Assembly (NCBI GenBank): GCA_964463135.1 | Contig: CAYXBA010000001.1 | Location: 124,001-188,000, forward strand | DNA from: UBA6898 sp964463135 | GTDB lineage: Bacteria; Nitrospirota; Thermodesulfovibrionia; Thermodesulfovibrionales; UBA6898 | DNA: 64,000 nucleotides | Direction of reading: 5' to 3' | Shown: positions 1 through 8,769 of the stretch, one piece after another | How the letters are laid out: the number at the start of each line of letters is the position of its first letter | How positions within the stretch are numbered: position 1 is the first letter of the stretch | Position numbers and translations under genes: made by a program | Notes under the pieces: model-generated | Databases searched by the model: none | What the model saw: the letters and a program-made list of their open reading frames with translations, nothing else | What the model was told of the DNA's origin: nothing

Positions 1-1
1 C

Positions 2-490
2 AGCTCGGAAGGTATGGTCAGGTTCTGGGCCGACTGGGTCCGCCAGTATCCTATCATCTCTCTCGAAGACGGCATGGCGGAAGATGATTGGAAAGGCTGG
101 AAACTGCTCACCGACACTCTGGGCAAAAAGATCCAGCTCGTGGGCGACGACCTCTTCGTGACGAACACCGAACGGCTTGCACGCGGCATCAGGGAAGGGA
201 TAGCGAACTCGATCCTGATCAAGGTGAACCAGATCGGTTCGCTGACCGAGACGCTCCAGGCCATGAAGATGGCAGCTGATGCCGGGTTCACCTCCATGGT
301 CTCTCATCGCTCCGGAGAGACAGAGGATACGTTCATCGCAGACCTTGTGGTGGCGACCGGGGCCGGGCAGATCAAGAGCGGCTCGGCAAGCCGTACAGAC
401 CGCATCGCAAAATACAATCAGTTGCTGCGCATAGAGGAGGAGCTGGGCAGTTCAGCCAGGTTTGCAGGGAAGGGCGCATTCAGGCAGTGA
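2..490 (+). CDS. eno: Enolase, C-terminal part (truncated by window start)
   Basis: Phosphopyruvate hydratase, the cytoplasmic glycolytic enzyme that dehydrates 2-phosphoglycerate to phosphoenolpyruvate. Only the last 160 or so residues lie in the window; the frame is open from base 2, so the ATG at 14 is internal and not a start. Visible family signatures are SLEDGMAEDDW (metal-ligand region), ILIKVNQIG (catalytic lysine) and SHRSGETED (active-site histidine loop), followed by the usual IKSGSASRTDRIAKYNQLLRIEEELG ending, here given only as its start IKSGSASRTDR. A C-terminal tail of normal length ends in FRQ. It is followed by phosphoglucomutase after about 100 bases, a sugar-phosphate gene neighbourhood. 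Confidence 0.97.
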   Translation, partial: SSEGMVRFWADWVRQYPIISLEDGMAEDDWKGWKLLTDTLGKKIQLVGDDLFVTNTERLARGIREGIANSILIKVNQIGSLTETLQAMKMAADAGFTSMVSHRSGETEDTFIADLVVATGAGQIKSGSASRTDRIAKYNQLLRIEEELGSSARFAGKGAFRQ

Positions 491-593
491 TCATGGACAT
501 GAACCGTAATGCCGCATTTGGAAAATGGCCTTTCAAAATGTGCAGGCAGCTTTAATGTGGACGACATGCAAATAGAAAGAAAAGAGGGTAAAG

Positions 594-2252
594 ATGAAGA
601 TACATGAATTTGCCGGGAAACAGGTGCCGCCTTCAATGCTCGCAAATATCCCGAGGCTTATCTCTTTCTATTACACGTATAGGCCTGACATCTCTGAGCC
701 CGGTCAGCGTGTTGCCTTCGGCACCTCAGGCCACAGGGGCTCGTCACTGAAGACCAGCTTTAATGAAGCGCATATCCTCGCGATTAGCCAGGCTATCTGC
801 GAATACAGAAAAGGGCAGAAGATCAGGGGCCCGCTCTTCCTTGGTATGGACACGCATGCCCTGTCTGAGCCGGCCTTTATAAGCGCTATAGAGGTCTTTG
901 CCGCAAACAGGGGCCAGGTGCGGGTCCAGGAGGGATATGGCTATACGCCTACGCCGGTCGTCTCTCATGCGATCCTTACGTACAACAGAAAGGTCCGCGG
1001 GGCTACCGGACGCGCTGATGGCGTGGTCATAACTCCTTCGCATAACCCTCCGGAGGACGGAGGGTTCAAATACAACCCGCCCCACGGCGGCCCGGCTGAT
1101 ACGGCGGTGACGAAGATCATAGAGAACAGGGCGAACGAACTTCTCGCCTGCGGCCTCAAGGGCGTCAAAAGGATACCCTTCGAAAAAGCGATGAAGGGTG
1201 ATTACGTCACACAGCATAATTTTATGAATCCCTATATTGATGATCTTGGGAATGTCGTCGATATGCAGGCCATTGCGTCTGCCGGCCTCCGGATCGGCGT
1301 GCATCCGCTCGGCGGGGCTGCGGTCGAATTCTGGAAGCCCATTGCCGAACGCTACGGCCTTAACCTCGAAGTGGTAAATGATGTCGTGGACCCCACATTC
1401 TCCTTTATGACCGCTGACAGGGACGGCAGGATCAGAATGGACTGTTCTTCGCCGTATGCGATGGCGAGTCTCATTCAACTGAAGGACCGCTTTGATATCG
1501 CCTTTGGCAATGACACGGATGTTGACCGCCACGGCATTGTAACGAAGGGATCGGGCCTCATGAACCCGAATCATTATCTCTCCGCTGCCATCTGGTATCT
1601 CTTTCAGAACAGGCCGGGCTGGAGAAAGGACGCAGCCATAGGCAAGACCCTTGTCTCCACATCGATGATCGACCGCGTAGGAGCAGCGCTCAACAGGAAG
1701 GTGGCTGAGGTGCCGGTCGGGTTCAAGTGGTTCGTCGACGGACTCGTTGACGGATCGTACGGTTTTGGCGGAGAAGAGAGTGCAGGCGCTTCGTTCCTGA
1801 GAAAGGACGGAAAGGTCTGGACAACAGACAAGGACGGCATCATCATGGATCTGCTTGCCTGCGAGATCACTGCACGGACCGGCAAAGACCCGGCTGATAT
1901 GTACCGGGAGCTGGAAGGCAAATTCGGCAGGGCCTACTACGCGCGGATCGATGCCCCGGCCGCTGCTGCCCAGCGTAGCGTGCTGGCAAAACTCTCGCCT
2001 GAAATGGTAACAGCACAGGAACTTGCCGGCGAGCAGATTACAGATAAACTGACCCGCGCACCAGGGAACAATGCCGAGATCGGGGGACTCAAGGTGATCA
2101 CGAAGAACGGCTGGTTCGCTGCCCGCCCGTCCGGCACAGAGGACATCTACAAGATCTATGCCGAGAGCTTTGTGAGCGAAGCGCATCTGCAGAAGATACA
2201 GGAAGAGGCTGTGGCGATCGTCAGCGCTGCATTTGCTGCTGCCGGGGTCTAA
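594..2252 (+). CDS. pgm: Phosphoglucomutase (alpha-D-glucose-phosphate specific)
   Basis: Interconverts glucose 1-phosphate and glucose 6-phosphate, linking glycogen or trehalose turnover to glycolysis; cytoplasmic. The 552-residue length matches the bacterial Pgm family. In order: GTSGHRGSS near the N terminus, the phosphoserine loop VITPSHNPP with Ser149, the metal loop GNDTDVDRHG, the sugar-binding FGGEESAG, and the phosphate-binding RPSGTEDIYK near the C terminus. The start follows a GAGGGTAAAG Shine-Dalgarno region. A decayed duplicate of its last codons occurs at about 8669-8735, on the far side of the GRE module, so this 3' end took part in a rearrangement. The neighbours eno and gpmA (beyond the module) suggest an original eno-pgm-gpmA arrangement. 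Confidence 0.96.
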   Translation: MKIHEFAGKQVPPSMLANIPRLISFYYTYRPDISEPGQRVAFGTSGHRGSSLKTSFNEAHILAISQAICEYRKGQKIRGPLFLGMDTHALSEPAFISAIEVFAANRGQVRVQEGYGYTPTPVVSHAILTYNRKVRGATGRADGVVITPSHNPPEDGGFKYNPPHGGPADTAVTKIIENRANELLACGLKGVKRIPFEKAMKGDYVTQHNFMNPYIDDLGNVVDMQAIASAGLRIGVHPLGGAAVEFWKPIAERYGLNLEVVNDVVDPTFSFMTADRDGRIRMDCSSPYAMASLIQLKDRFDIAFGNDTDVDRHGIVTKGSGLMNPNHYLSAAIWYLFQNRPGWRKDAAIGKTLVSTSMIDRVGAALNRKVAEVPVGFKWFVDGLVDGSYGFGGEESAGASFLRKDGKVWTTDKDGIIMDLLACEITARTGKDPADMYRELEGKFGRAYYARIDAPAAAAQRSVLAKLSPEMVTAQELAGEQITDKLTRAPGNNAEIGGLKVITKNGWFAARPSGTEDIYKIYAESFVSEAHLQKIQEEAVAIVSAAFAAAGV

Positions 2253-2269
2253 AACGTAAGGAGAAAACT

Positions 2270-4768
2270 ATGAGCGCAGAAACTGCACAAATCCTGTCAG
2301 CACAGGAACAGGCAATTGAGAGCGGACAAAAGTTCCTCCACGGCACGGTGACCGATCGGGTAATGAGGATGTACGAGGCGATCCGGGCGTACGGTCCGCC
2401 GCGTGTTACTCTCGACCGTGCAGTGCTGTTCACCGAATCGTTCAGGGAGACCGAGAACCAGCCGCTGGCCCTGCGCTGGGCAAAGGCGCTGAAGAACTTT
2501 GCCGGGAAGGCTCCTGTGACGATCTTCCCTGACGAATTGATAGTCGGACGGCCCAATACCTGGCTTGGCCGTTGGGGCATCGTGTACCCCGAACTCGACG
2601 GCAGTGTGATGCCCGCAGGGGTGGAGATGTTCCGCAAGAACAAAGGAAAGCCCGGCGAGGTCTTTGTCACGGACGAGGATGTAAAGATCATTGACGAGGT
2701 CCTCACACCCTACTGGGCCGGCAAGGACTACGCGACCAATTTCATCAAGTCTCTGCCCGAAGAAACGCGGTTCATGATGTATGGCCCGGACCCCAACAAT
2801 CTGATCATGATGACGGTTGTTGTGATGGCGTCGTCTCCCATGCGCCACTCACAGAACTGGACCCCTGATTTTTCGAAGCTCCTCACCCGCGGCGTCAAGG
2901 GCATTCGTGAAGAGGCAGAGGCAAAGCTGGCCGGTCTCTCGGAACCGCGTGACATCGCGCACAAGAAACCGTTCCTCGATGCCGTCATAATGACCTGCGA
3001 CGCCATGACGATCTGGTCGCGCCGTTATGCGCAGCTTGCAGCTGAAATGGCTGCGCAGGAGAACGACCCTCTGCGGAAGAAAGAACTGGAGGAGATCGCT
3101 CAGGTCTGCGAATGGGTTCCGGAAAATCCTGCACGCACCTTCCGGGAAGCGCTCCAGGCCCAGTGGTGGGGCCAGATGTTCAACCGCATCGAACAGACTT
3201 CGAGCGCCATGGGCCAGGGCCGGTGGGACCAGTATCTCTGGCCGTTCTATCAGAAGGACCTTGCAGAAGGCCGGATCAGCAAAGAGTCCGCAACAGAGCT
3301 GCTCCAGTGCGTCTGGCTGCAGATGGCGCAGTGCGTGGAGCTGAAGCTGAACCCCGTGGCTGCGGCAGGCACTGAAGGGTTCTCCAAGTTCGAGGACATC
3401 TGCCTTGGCGGCCAGACGACCGACGGTCAGGATGCGACCAATGACCTGACCTATCTCATCCTCGAATCGACCCGCTCACTCCAGATCACCTGCCCGGAGC
3501 CGTGCGTGAGGATCCACGCCAGAACGCCCGACCGCCTTCTGCATTATGTCGCAGAGGTGATCAAGGACGGCAAGGGCTTCCCCAAACTGCTGAACGATGA
3601 GATGGTCATTCCGTTTTATCTTGCCAACGGCGCGACGCTCAAGGAGGCGCTCGACTGGAACATATCGGGCTGCTGCGAGAACCGCCTGATCAACCGGGAA
3701 ACGAATGTCACCGGCAATGGCGGCATCAACTACGGATCGGTCACGGAGATGACCTTCCGGAACGGCAGACTGAAGATTTTCAAGGACCTCCAATTTGGCG
3801 TAGAGACCGGCGACCCACGGACCTGGAACAACTTTGACGATGCATGGAATGCTTTCTGCCTGCAGCTCGAGCATATGATCAGGCATGCCCTGATCCAGCA
3901 GCACATTGCGCTGCGCATGAAGCCTCGATACTTCGCTGCTCCTGCGACTTCCATGCTGCATGACCTTGCGATGGCCGAATGCCGCGACCTGCACAGTCAT
4001 GGTGACTATTTCCCCGGCGCCATTGACCATGGCTGCCTTGAGGCGATCGGCAAGGCAACTGCGATCGACAGCCTCGCAGCGGTCAAGCATCTCATCTTCG
4101 ATACAAAGAAGCTTACGTGGGACCGGCTCCTGGAGGCGATCGAGGTCAACTGGGAAGGCCACGAGGCAGTCCGGCAGATGTGTATCAACGCACCCAAATA
4201 CGGCAACGGTATCGAGTGGGTGGACAAGATAGGGTTCAATATCGAGAGCCGCGTGCTCGACTTCCTGCATAAGCATCCCAAACCCCACGACCAGGCCTTC
4301 CTCCTGCGCCAGATCCCTATCACGTTCCATGTTCCGATGGGCAAGGTGACGTGGGCAACCCCCAATGGAAGAAAGGCGAGCGAATACCTTTCCGAAGGGA
4401 TATCAGCGTCCCACGGCATGGATGTAAAGGGTCCGACCGTGGCACTGAATTCCATGGCCAGGGCGCGCAATCTGAGCTATCGGGAGAAGGGCGGCGACCT
4501 GATCAATCTGAAGTTCAGTCCGGCCAACGTGGCCGGTGAGGAGGGAACGCGGCGGCTGATGCAGATCATCCGCTCCTGGTGTGACCTCAAACATTGGCAT
4601 ATCCAGTTCAACATCATCAACAGGGAAACGATGCTTGCAGCGCAGAAGGACCCTGAGAAGTACCGGAACCTGATCGTGCGAATCGCCGGATATTCGGCGT
4701 ACTTTGTCGACCTCTCGCCTAGCCAGCAGGCTGAGGTGATCGCCAGGACAGAAGAACAGCTCGCGTGA
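2270..4768 (+). CDS. Glycyl radical enzyme 1 (pyruvate formate-lyase superfamily, substrate unknown)
   Basis: Large subunit of an oxygen-sensitive glycyl radical enzyme of 832 residues. The C-terminal radical loop RIAGYSAYF places the glycyl radical at Gly807. The thiyl loop ISGCCENR holds Cys468, Cys469 and Glu470. Cys468 with Glu at +2 gives the Cys-X-Glu arrangement known from GRE eliminases (dehydratases, sulfite lyases) and arylacetate decarboxylases; the adjacent Cys pair also recalls pyruvate formate-lyase, but length and flanking residues do not fit that enzyme. N-terminal PFL domain about 20-690, Gly-radical domain about 710-832. First gene of a tight set with an SDR, PFK-like protein, activase and BASS transporter; the start follows AAGGAGAAAACT. 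The substrate cannot be assigned from sequence. Confidence 0.9.
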   Translation: MSAETAQILSAQEQAIESGQKFLHGTVTDRVMRMYEAIRAYGPPRVTLDRAVLFTESFRETENQPLALRWAKALKNFAGKAPVTIFPDELIVGRPNTWLGRWGIVYPELDGSVMPAGVEMFRKNKGKPGEVFVTDEDVKIIDEVLTPYWAGKDYATNFIKSLPEETRFMMYGPDPNNLIMMTVVVMASSPMRHSQNWTPDFSKLLTRGVKGIREEAEAKLAGLSEPRDIAHKKPFLDAVIMTCDAMTIWSRRYAQLAAEMAAQENDPLRKKELEEIAQVCEWVPENPARTFREALQAQWWGQMFNRIEQTSSAMGQGRWDQYLWPFYQKDLAEGRISKESATELLQCVWLQMAQCVELKLNPVAAAGTEGFSKFEDICLGGQTTDGQDATNDLTYLILESTRSLQITCPEPCVRIHARTPDRLLHYVAEVIKDGKGFPKLLNDEMVIPFYLANGATLKEALDWNISGCCENRLINRETNVTGNGGINYGSVTEMTFRNGRLKIFKDLQFGVETGDPRTWNNFDDAWNAFCLQLEHMIRHALIQQHIALRMKPRYFAAPATSMLHDLAMAECRDLHSHGDYFPGAIDHGCLEAIGKATAIDSLAAVKHLIFDTKKLTWDRLLEAIEVNWEGHEAVRQMCINAPKYGNGIEWVDKIGFNIESRVLDFLHKHPKPHDQAFLLRQIPITFHVPMGKVTWATPNGRKASEYLSEGISASHGMDVKGPTVALNSMARARNLSYREKGGDLINLKFSPANVAGEEGTRRLMQIIRSWCDLKHWHIQFNIINRETMLAAQKDPEKYRNLIVRIAGYSAYFVDLSPSQQAEVIARTEEQLA

Positions 4769-4805
4769 GCGCTATTGATCAACAGAGAATGCGGAGGAGA
4801 ATACC

Positions 4806-5633
4806 ATGGAACTCAAAGGCAAGACAGCAATAGTGACAGGCTCAGGGAGAGGGATCGGCGAGGGGATCGCACTTGTCCTCGCCCGTGAGGGCGCGAATGT
4901 CGTTGTGAATTCGAGAAAGGCGAAGGACTGCGAGGCTGTTGTCCAAAAGATCCTGTCTTCAGGCGGCAAAGCCATCGCCGTTGCTGCGGACGTCAGCAGG
5001 AAGGCAGACGCGGCTGCTATGGCTGCGGAGACGATCAAACAGTTTGGATCTATCGACATCCTGGTGAACAACGCCGGGATAGAAAGCCATCCGGTCCTTA
5101 CGATGGACCTTTCTGAGGAGGCGTGGGACCGGGTGCTCAATGTGAACCTGAAAGGCACGTTCCTCTGCTGCCAGGCGGTGATCCCGCAGATGATGAAACA
5201 GGGCAAAGGCCGCATCATAAATATCGGCTCGACCGCGAGCATCAGAATGACCTTCTTCGGAAGCGTGGAATATACGGTCTCCAAGCACGGTCAGGCCGGC
5301 CTGGCCCAGCACCTTGCTTGGGAACTTGCGGATTCGAACATTACGGTCAATACCGTATGTCCCGGCGGCGTGCAGACACCGCTGATGGAATCGGCAACCA
5401 CGCCGGAGTATCGTGCTATGACGATCAAGAGGCTTGTCCCTCTCGGGCGTTTCACAAAGATCGAAGAGATCGGCGAAGCAGTGAGCTTTCTGGCGAGCGA
5501 CCGAGCCGCCATGATCACGGGCCAGATGCTAGCTGTTGACGGCGGTCTGCTGACAGGCTTCGGAGAGGACCTGCGGGCAGTGGTGAGAAAGAGAATGGAA
5601 GACTTGAAGGCCGCCCAAGAAGCGAAGGAATAA
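4806..5633 (+). CDS. Short-chain dehydrogenase/reductase
   Basis: Classical SDR of 275 residues, NAD(P)-dependent alcohol/ketone oxidoreductase fold. The cofactor loop TGSGRGIGEG lies near residues 11-20, NNAG near 90, and the catalytic set is Ser142, Tyr156 and Lys160 (YTVSK), with the usual spacing. The C terminus carries about 20 extra charged residues beyond the typical FabG-like end. It lies between GRE 1 and the PFK-like gene with a good GGAGGAGAATACC ribosome site. By position it probably reduces or oxidises the substrate or product of GRE 1; this is inference. GRE module 2 has no equivalent gene. Confidence 0.9.
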   Translation: MELKGKTAIVTGSGRGIGEGIALVLAREGANVVVNSRKAKDCEAVVQKILSSGGKAIAVAADVSRKADAAAMAAETIKQFGSIDILVNNAGIESHPVLTMDLSEEAWDRVLNVNLKGTFLCCQAVIPQMMKQGKGRIINIGSTASIRMTFFGSVEYTVSKHGQAGLAQHLAWELADSNITVNTVCPGGVQTPLMESATTPEYRAMTIKRLVPLGRFTKIEEIGEAVSFLASDRAAMITGQMLAVDGGLLTGFGEDLRAVVRKRMEDLKAAQEAKE

Positions 5634-5650
5634 CAACCAGGAGCAAGGTT

Positions 5651-6808
5651 ATGACAACACAGATAAAACGCATTGCCATCAATGTGGGCGGCGGCTATGT
5701 CCCGGGACTGAATTCTGTGATCACGGGCGCGGTACGTGCAGCTCATGAACTGGGTTGGGATGTTGTGGGCATCCGTGACGGTTATGACGGATTGCTTTTT
5801 CCTGATCGTTATCCAGAGGGCGGACTGGTGCAACTCACCCCTCTGATGATGGAAGACCTCGCCGGCGTTAACGGCTGCATACTGGGCACCGCTGCCCAGA
5901 GTGACCCCTTTCATGTCCGCATTGTGAATGCCGGGAACCAGATCGAAGAGGTGGACCGATCCGATGAACTCCTTGAGATCATCAAAAAAGAGAAGATCGA
6001 TGCGGTGATTTCCGTTGTTGGTTCCAGAGCTCTCAGCATCCTCTGGAAACTCAGCAAGAAAGGACTTAGGACGGTCTGTGTGCCGCAGTCAGTCGAAAAT
6101 GCTGTGGCGACCACGATGCTCTCCTTTGGGTTCAACACTGCGCTGAGTTTTGTGGCTGATATCCTTGAACGGGCTCGCCAGGCAGCTCAGTCTGCCCGCA
6201 GGATTGCTGTGGTCGAAGTTTTAGGCGAGCACACGGGATGGCTGGCACTGCAGGCCGGGATGGCTGTTTGCGCTGATGTTGTGCTTATCCCGGAAATTCC
6301 TTATGACCTCAACAAGGCTGCAACGAAGCTGAAGGAAAAGGCGAAGGCAGGGCGAACGTTCGGACTGGTGGTCGTTGCCGAAGGCGCGAAGCCATTGGCT
6401 TGTCTGAATCTGTCTCCTAAGACCTCGGATCAAAAAATAAAAGCCGCACTTTCTCCCGGAGCTGCAGGCAACGAAGGTATCCGTGTCATTGAACGATCCG
6501 GTCAGGCTGCAGCGGAGATAGCCCTTGAGCTTCAGCGATTGATTGACCAGGAGACCTATCCACTTGTCCTGGGCCAGCTGGCAAAGGGAGGGTCACCCAC
6601 GGTCGTGGATCGCCAGCTCGGATTAGGATATGGCGCAGGCGCGGTGCGCGGCCTGAACAACGACCAGAGCGGTGTCATGGTCGTGTTCCAGCCGCCGGAC
6701 CTGAAGTTCGTGCCGATGACCGAGGCCATCAATACAATAAGGACTGTGCCTGTGGACAGCGAGTTCATCAGGCTCGCGCGATCGCTTGGCATATCACTGG
6801 GAAACTAA
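5651..6808 (+). CDS. Phosphofructokinase-like protein with altered active site (module 1)
   Basis: A 385-residue protein of the 6-phosphofructokinase fold, recognisable by GGGYVPGLNS at the N terminus, LIPEIPYD (sugar-phosphate glutamate) and KGGSPTVVDRQLGLGYGAGAV near the C terminus. Residues essential in studied PFKs are changed: the magnesium Asp of the GGDG loop (Asp103 in E. coli PfkA) is Arg126 in VVGSRALS, the catalytic Asp of TIDND (Asp127) is Glu149 in QSVENA, and the MGR motif reads LGE. It is therefore unlikely to be a normal glycolytic PFK despite the glycolytic surroundings. It is a close paralogue of the protein at 28036-29193, also beside a GRE and its activase, which ties its role to GRE metabolism. 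Function unknown. Confidence 0.82.
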   Translation: MTTQIKRIAINVGGGYVPGLNSVITGAVRAAHELGWDVVGIRDGYDGLLFPDRYPEGGLVQLTPLMMEDLAGVNGCILGTAAQSDPFHVRIVNAGNQIEEVDRSDELLEIIKKEKIDAVISVVGSRALSILWKLSKKGLRTVCVPQSVENAVATTMLSFGFNTALSFVADILERARQAAQSARRIAVVEVLGEHTGWLALQAGMAVCADVVLIPEIPYDLNKAATKLKEKAKAGRTFGLVVVAEGAKPLACLNLSPKTSDQKIKAALSPGAAGNEGIRVIERSGQAAAEIALELQRLIDQETYPLVLGQLAKGGSPTVVDRQLGLGYGAGAVRGLNNDQSGVMVVFQPPDLKFVPMTEAINTIRTVPVDSEFIRLARSLGISLGN

Positions 6809-6820
6809 GGAAGCAAAGCC

Positions 6821-7804
6821 ATGGCCACTCAGCAATCGAAACCCAAAGCTCCGACAGGGATCGTCCTGAACATCCAGCATTTCTGTACCCACGACGGCCC
6901 GGGCATCCGAACAAACGTCTTCCTGAAAGGCTGCTCACTTCGCTGCAAGTGGTGCTCCAATCCCGAGAGCATCTACCTGAAGCCGGAACTTGCATACAAA
7001 CCCGGCCAGTGCATTGGAGAAAAGCAGTGCGGGTTCTGCCTGAAGAATGTCTGCCCGGAAATGGCAATCTTCGTGGTCGGCGCAGGCGACAGACCGGATG
7101 ATAAAGTCATGATCAACTGGGACCTCTGCACGAACTGCGGCACGTGTGTTGATGTCTGCCCGACAAATGCCCTCTATCTGTTCGGACAGGAGATGACGGT
7201 TGACCAGGTGCTCGATGAGGTGGAGCAGGACAGCGCCTTTTATCGCGAATCCGGGGGCGGCATGACGCTCAGCGGCGGCGAATGCCAACTGCAGCCCGAT
7301 TTTGCCGCAGCACTGCTTGCCGGGGCTCATGAACGCGGGATCAATACGGCTATCGAGACGGCGAGCAATGTGCCATGGGATTTTATGGCAAAGGTCCTGC
7401 CTTATGTCGATACGGTGCTTCATGACATCAAGCTGACTGATCCGGAGAGACATAAGAAGTGGACCGGGGTGGATAATCTGCACATTCGGGCAAACCTTTT
7501 ACGGGCGTATGAGACATTCCCGAACAAGAAATTCATTGCACGCACGCCAGTCATACCGGGCGTTAATGATGATGAAGAACACATTCGGGCAACATTGGCG
7601 TTTATCAAACCATACAAGAACGTGGTTGACTACGAACTGCTGCCCTACATGCGTTTCGGCGAGAGCAAGTATGGATTCCTTGGGCGGATCTACGAAATGC
7701 AGGATTTCAATCCCCCGCCACCAGAAACCATGCGGCGGCTGCAGGCGCTCATCGACGAGGCCTTCGGCCGGAGTCAGCAGACGGAGAAATCAAACAATGA
7801 ATGA
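6821..7804 (+). CDS. Glycyl radical enzyme activating enzyme (radical SAM)
   Basis: Radical S-adenosylmethionine activase of 327 residues that would install the glycyl radical on GRE 1. The N-terminal CSLRCKWC (Cys38, Cys42, Cys45) is the CX3CX2C cluster motif of this family. An inserted ferredoxin-like domain follows, with two complete cysteine sets: C-X5-C-X2-C-X4-CP near residues 65-80 and CTNCGTCVDVCP near 105-116, typical of activases for GREs other than PFL. SGGECQLQPDF is the SGGE motif binding SAM. The gene overlaps the downstream transporter by 8 bases, implying translational coupling. Confidence 0.93.
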   Translation: MATQQSKPKAPTGIVLNIQHFCTHDGPGIRTNVFLKGCSLRCKWCSNPESIYLKPELAYKPGQCIGEKQCGFCLKNVCPEMAIFVVGAGDRPDDKVMINWDLCTNCGTCVDVCPTNALYLFGQEMTVDQVLDEVEQDSAFYRESGGGMTLSGGECQLQPDFAAALLAGAHERGINTAIETASNVPWDFMAKVLPYVDTVLHDIKLTDPERHKKWTGVDNLHIRANLLRAYETFPNKKFIARTPVIPGVNDDEEHIRATLAFIKPYKNVVDYELLPYMRFGESKYGFLGRIYEMQDFNPPPPETMRRLQALIDEAFGRSQQTEKSNNE

Positions 7805-8654
7805 AATATTGTCAAAGGCATTGAACCCTGTTATCCTGATTTTTCTGGTCAGCACCATGCTGTCGTGCGGCTTGAGTCTGACGCCTGCGCAGATATTCGG
7901 CCCGTTCCGTAATGTTCGTCTGGTAATTTCAGCATTGGTGGCGAGCTATATTATTGTGCCGATGATAGCTGTTGTTGTTTCCCGGCTCATCGGCATCGAA
8001 GAACCCCTGAGATATGGGCTGGTCCTTTTGGCCATGGCAGCAGGCGCGGAGGCAGGTCCAAAATTAACGACCAATGCAAAGGGAGATGTCGGATTATCCG
8101 TGGGACTTCTGGTGGTGTCCCTGGGGATCACGATATGCTACATCCCTCTTATGATTTCCCTTCTTCTGCCTGATGTCCGGATTGACCGCGGCCACCTGCT
8201 GATGAAGCTCAGCGTAACCGTGGCACTCCCTATAATCGTGGGACTGTTCCTGAAGGCGCGGCATGAAGGGTTTGCAGACCGGCTGAATCATTATGTGCAC
8301 AGGATATCATCGCTTTTCATGTTTTTGATGGCAGGGTTCATCATCATGGCCAACTACAGAGAGATGTTCCGGTTGGTTGGTTCGGGTGCACCTCTCGCAG
8401 CAGTGCTCTGTATTGTCCTTTCCTTTATTACAGGATATCTGCTTGGATTGCCGGAACGCAGTACACGACTGGCCATGGGATTTATGCATGGCGGCCGCAA
8501 CGCTAGCGTAGCATTAATGATCGCGAGCCAGGTGTTTGGTGATCAGCCGAAAGTAATGATGATGATAACCGTGACCGTTGTTCTGATGCTGATGACTCTT
8601 TTGCCAACGTCTTATTGGATTGGCCGCACGACTACAGGGCAGGTTAAGGTGTAA
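7797..8654 (+). CDS. BASS-family (bile acid:sodium symporter-like) membrane transporter, module 1
   Basis: Inner-membrane protein of 285 residues with about 8-10 hydrophobic helices, resembling the bile acid:sodium symporter superfamily, whose members carry organic anions. The start at 7797 overlaps the activase stop; a longer upstream reading frame exists but lies inside the activase. It begins MNEILSKALNPVILIFLVST and is clearly homologous to the protein at 31395-32258, including the C-G-L, PFRNVRL and KGDVGLSVG segments. As the last gene of GRE module 1 it is a candidate importer of the GRE substrate or exporter of its product. The transported ion cannot be determined from sequence. Confidence 0.8.
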   Translation: MNEILSKALNPVILIFLVSTMLSCGLSLTPAQIFGPFRNVRLVISALVASYIIVPMIAVVVSRLIGIEEPLRYGLVLLAMAAGAEAGPKLTTNAKGDVGLSVGLLVVSLGITICYIPLMISLLLPDVRIDRGHLLMKLSVTVALPIIVGLFLKARHEGFADRLNHYVHRISSLFMFLMAGFIIMANYREMFRLVGSGAPLAAVLCIVLSFITGYLLGLPERSTRLAMGFMHGGRNASVALMIASQVFGDQPKVMMMITVTVVLMLMTLLPTSYWIGRTTTGQVKV

Positions 8655-8668
8655 TGACCATCAGATAT

Positions 8669-8735
8669 TTAAAAGATATATGCAGAAAGTTGTCTGGACG
8701 AAGCGCATCTGCAGAAGATACAGGAAGTTGCATGC
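8669..8735 (+). pseudogene. Decayed duplicate of the pgm 3' end
   Basis: Translated in the pgm-like frame this stretch reads DI-stop-KIYAES, then three or so changed residues, then EAHLQKIQE and a diverged VA, against DIYKIYAES and EAHLQKIQEEA in pgm. A 29-base block is identical between 2177-2205 and 8699-8727. The copy holds a stop in place of a tyrosine codon and has no start. It sits between the last gene of GRE module 1 and gpmA, so the module is bracketed by the real and the remnant pgm 3' end. No integrase or transposase lies between the copies. Confidence 0.85.
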
Positions 8736-8769
8736 AGACCGATGATGGCAGTGACAGCAGGAGGAGATC

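Noticed and set aside
744..2186. 480-codon open frame on the minus strand across pgm
   Set aside because: Fully inside the + strand pgm gene with all family motifs; the reverse frame has no ribosome site or recognisable domain. High-GC shadow.
2270..4768. GRE 1 as pyruvate formate-lyase
   Set aside because: Cys pair is present but followed by Glu-Asn; length and loop do not match PFL, and the activase has ferredoxin clusters, unlike PFL activase.
2177..8727. 29-base repeat as att sites of an integrative element
   Set aside because: Layout fits, but no integrase or excisionase gene lies between the copies, so attachment-site status is not claimed; recorded as a pgm 3' duplication instead.
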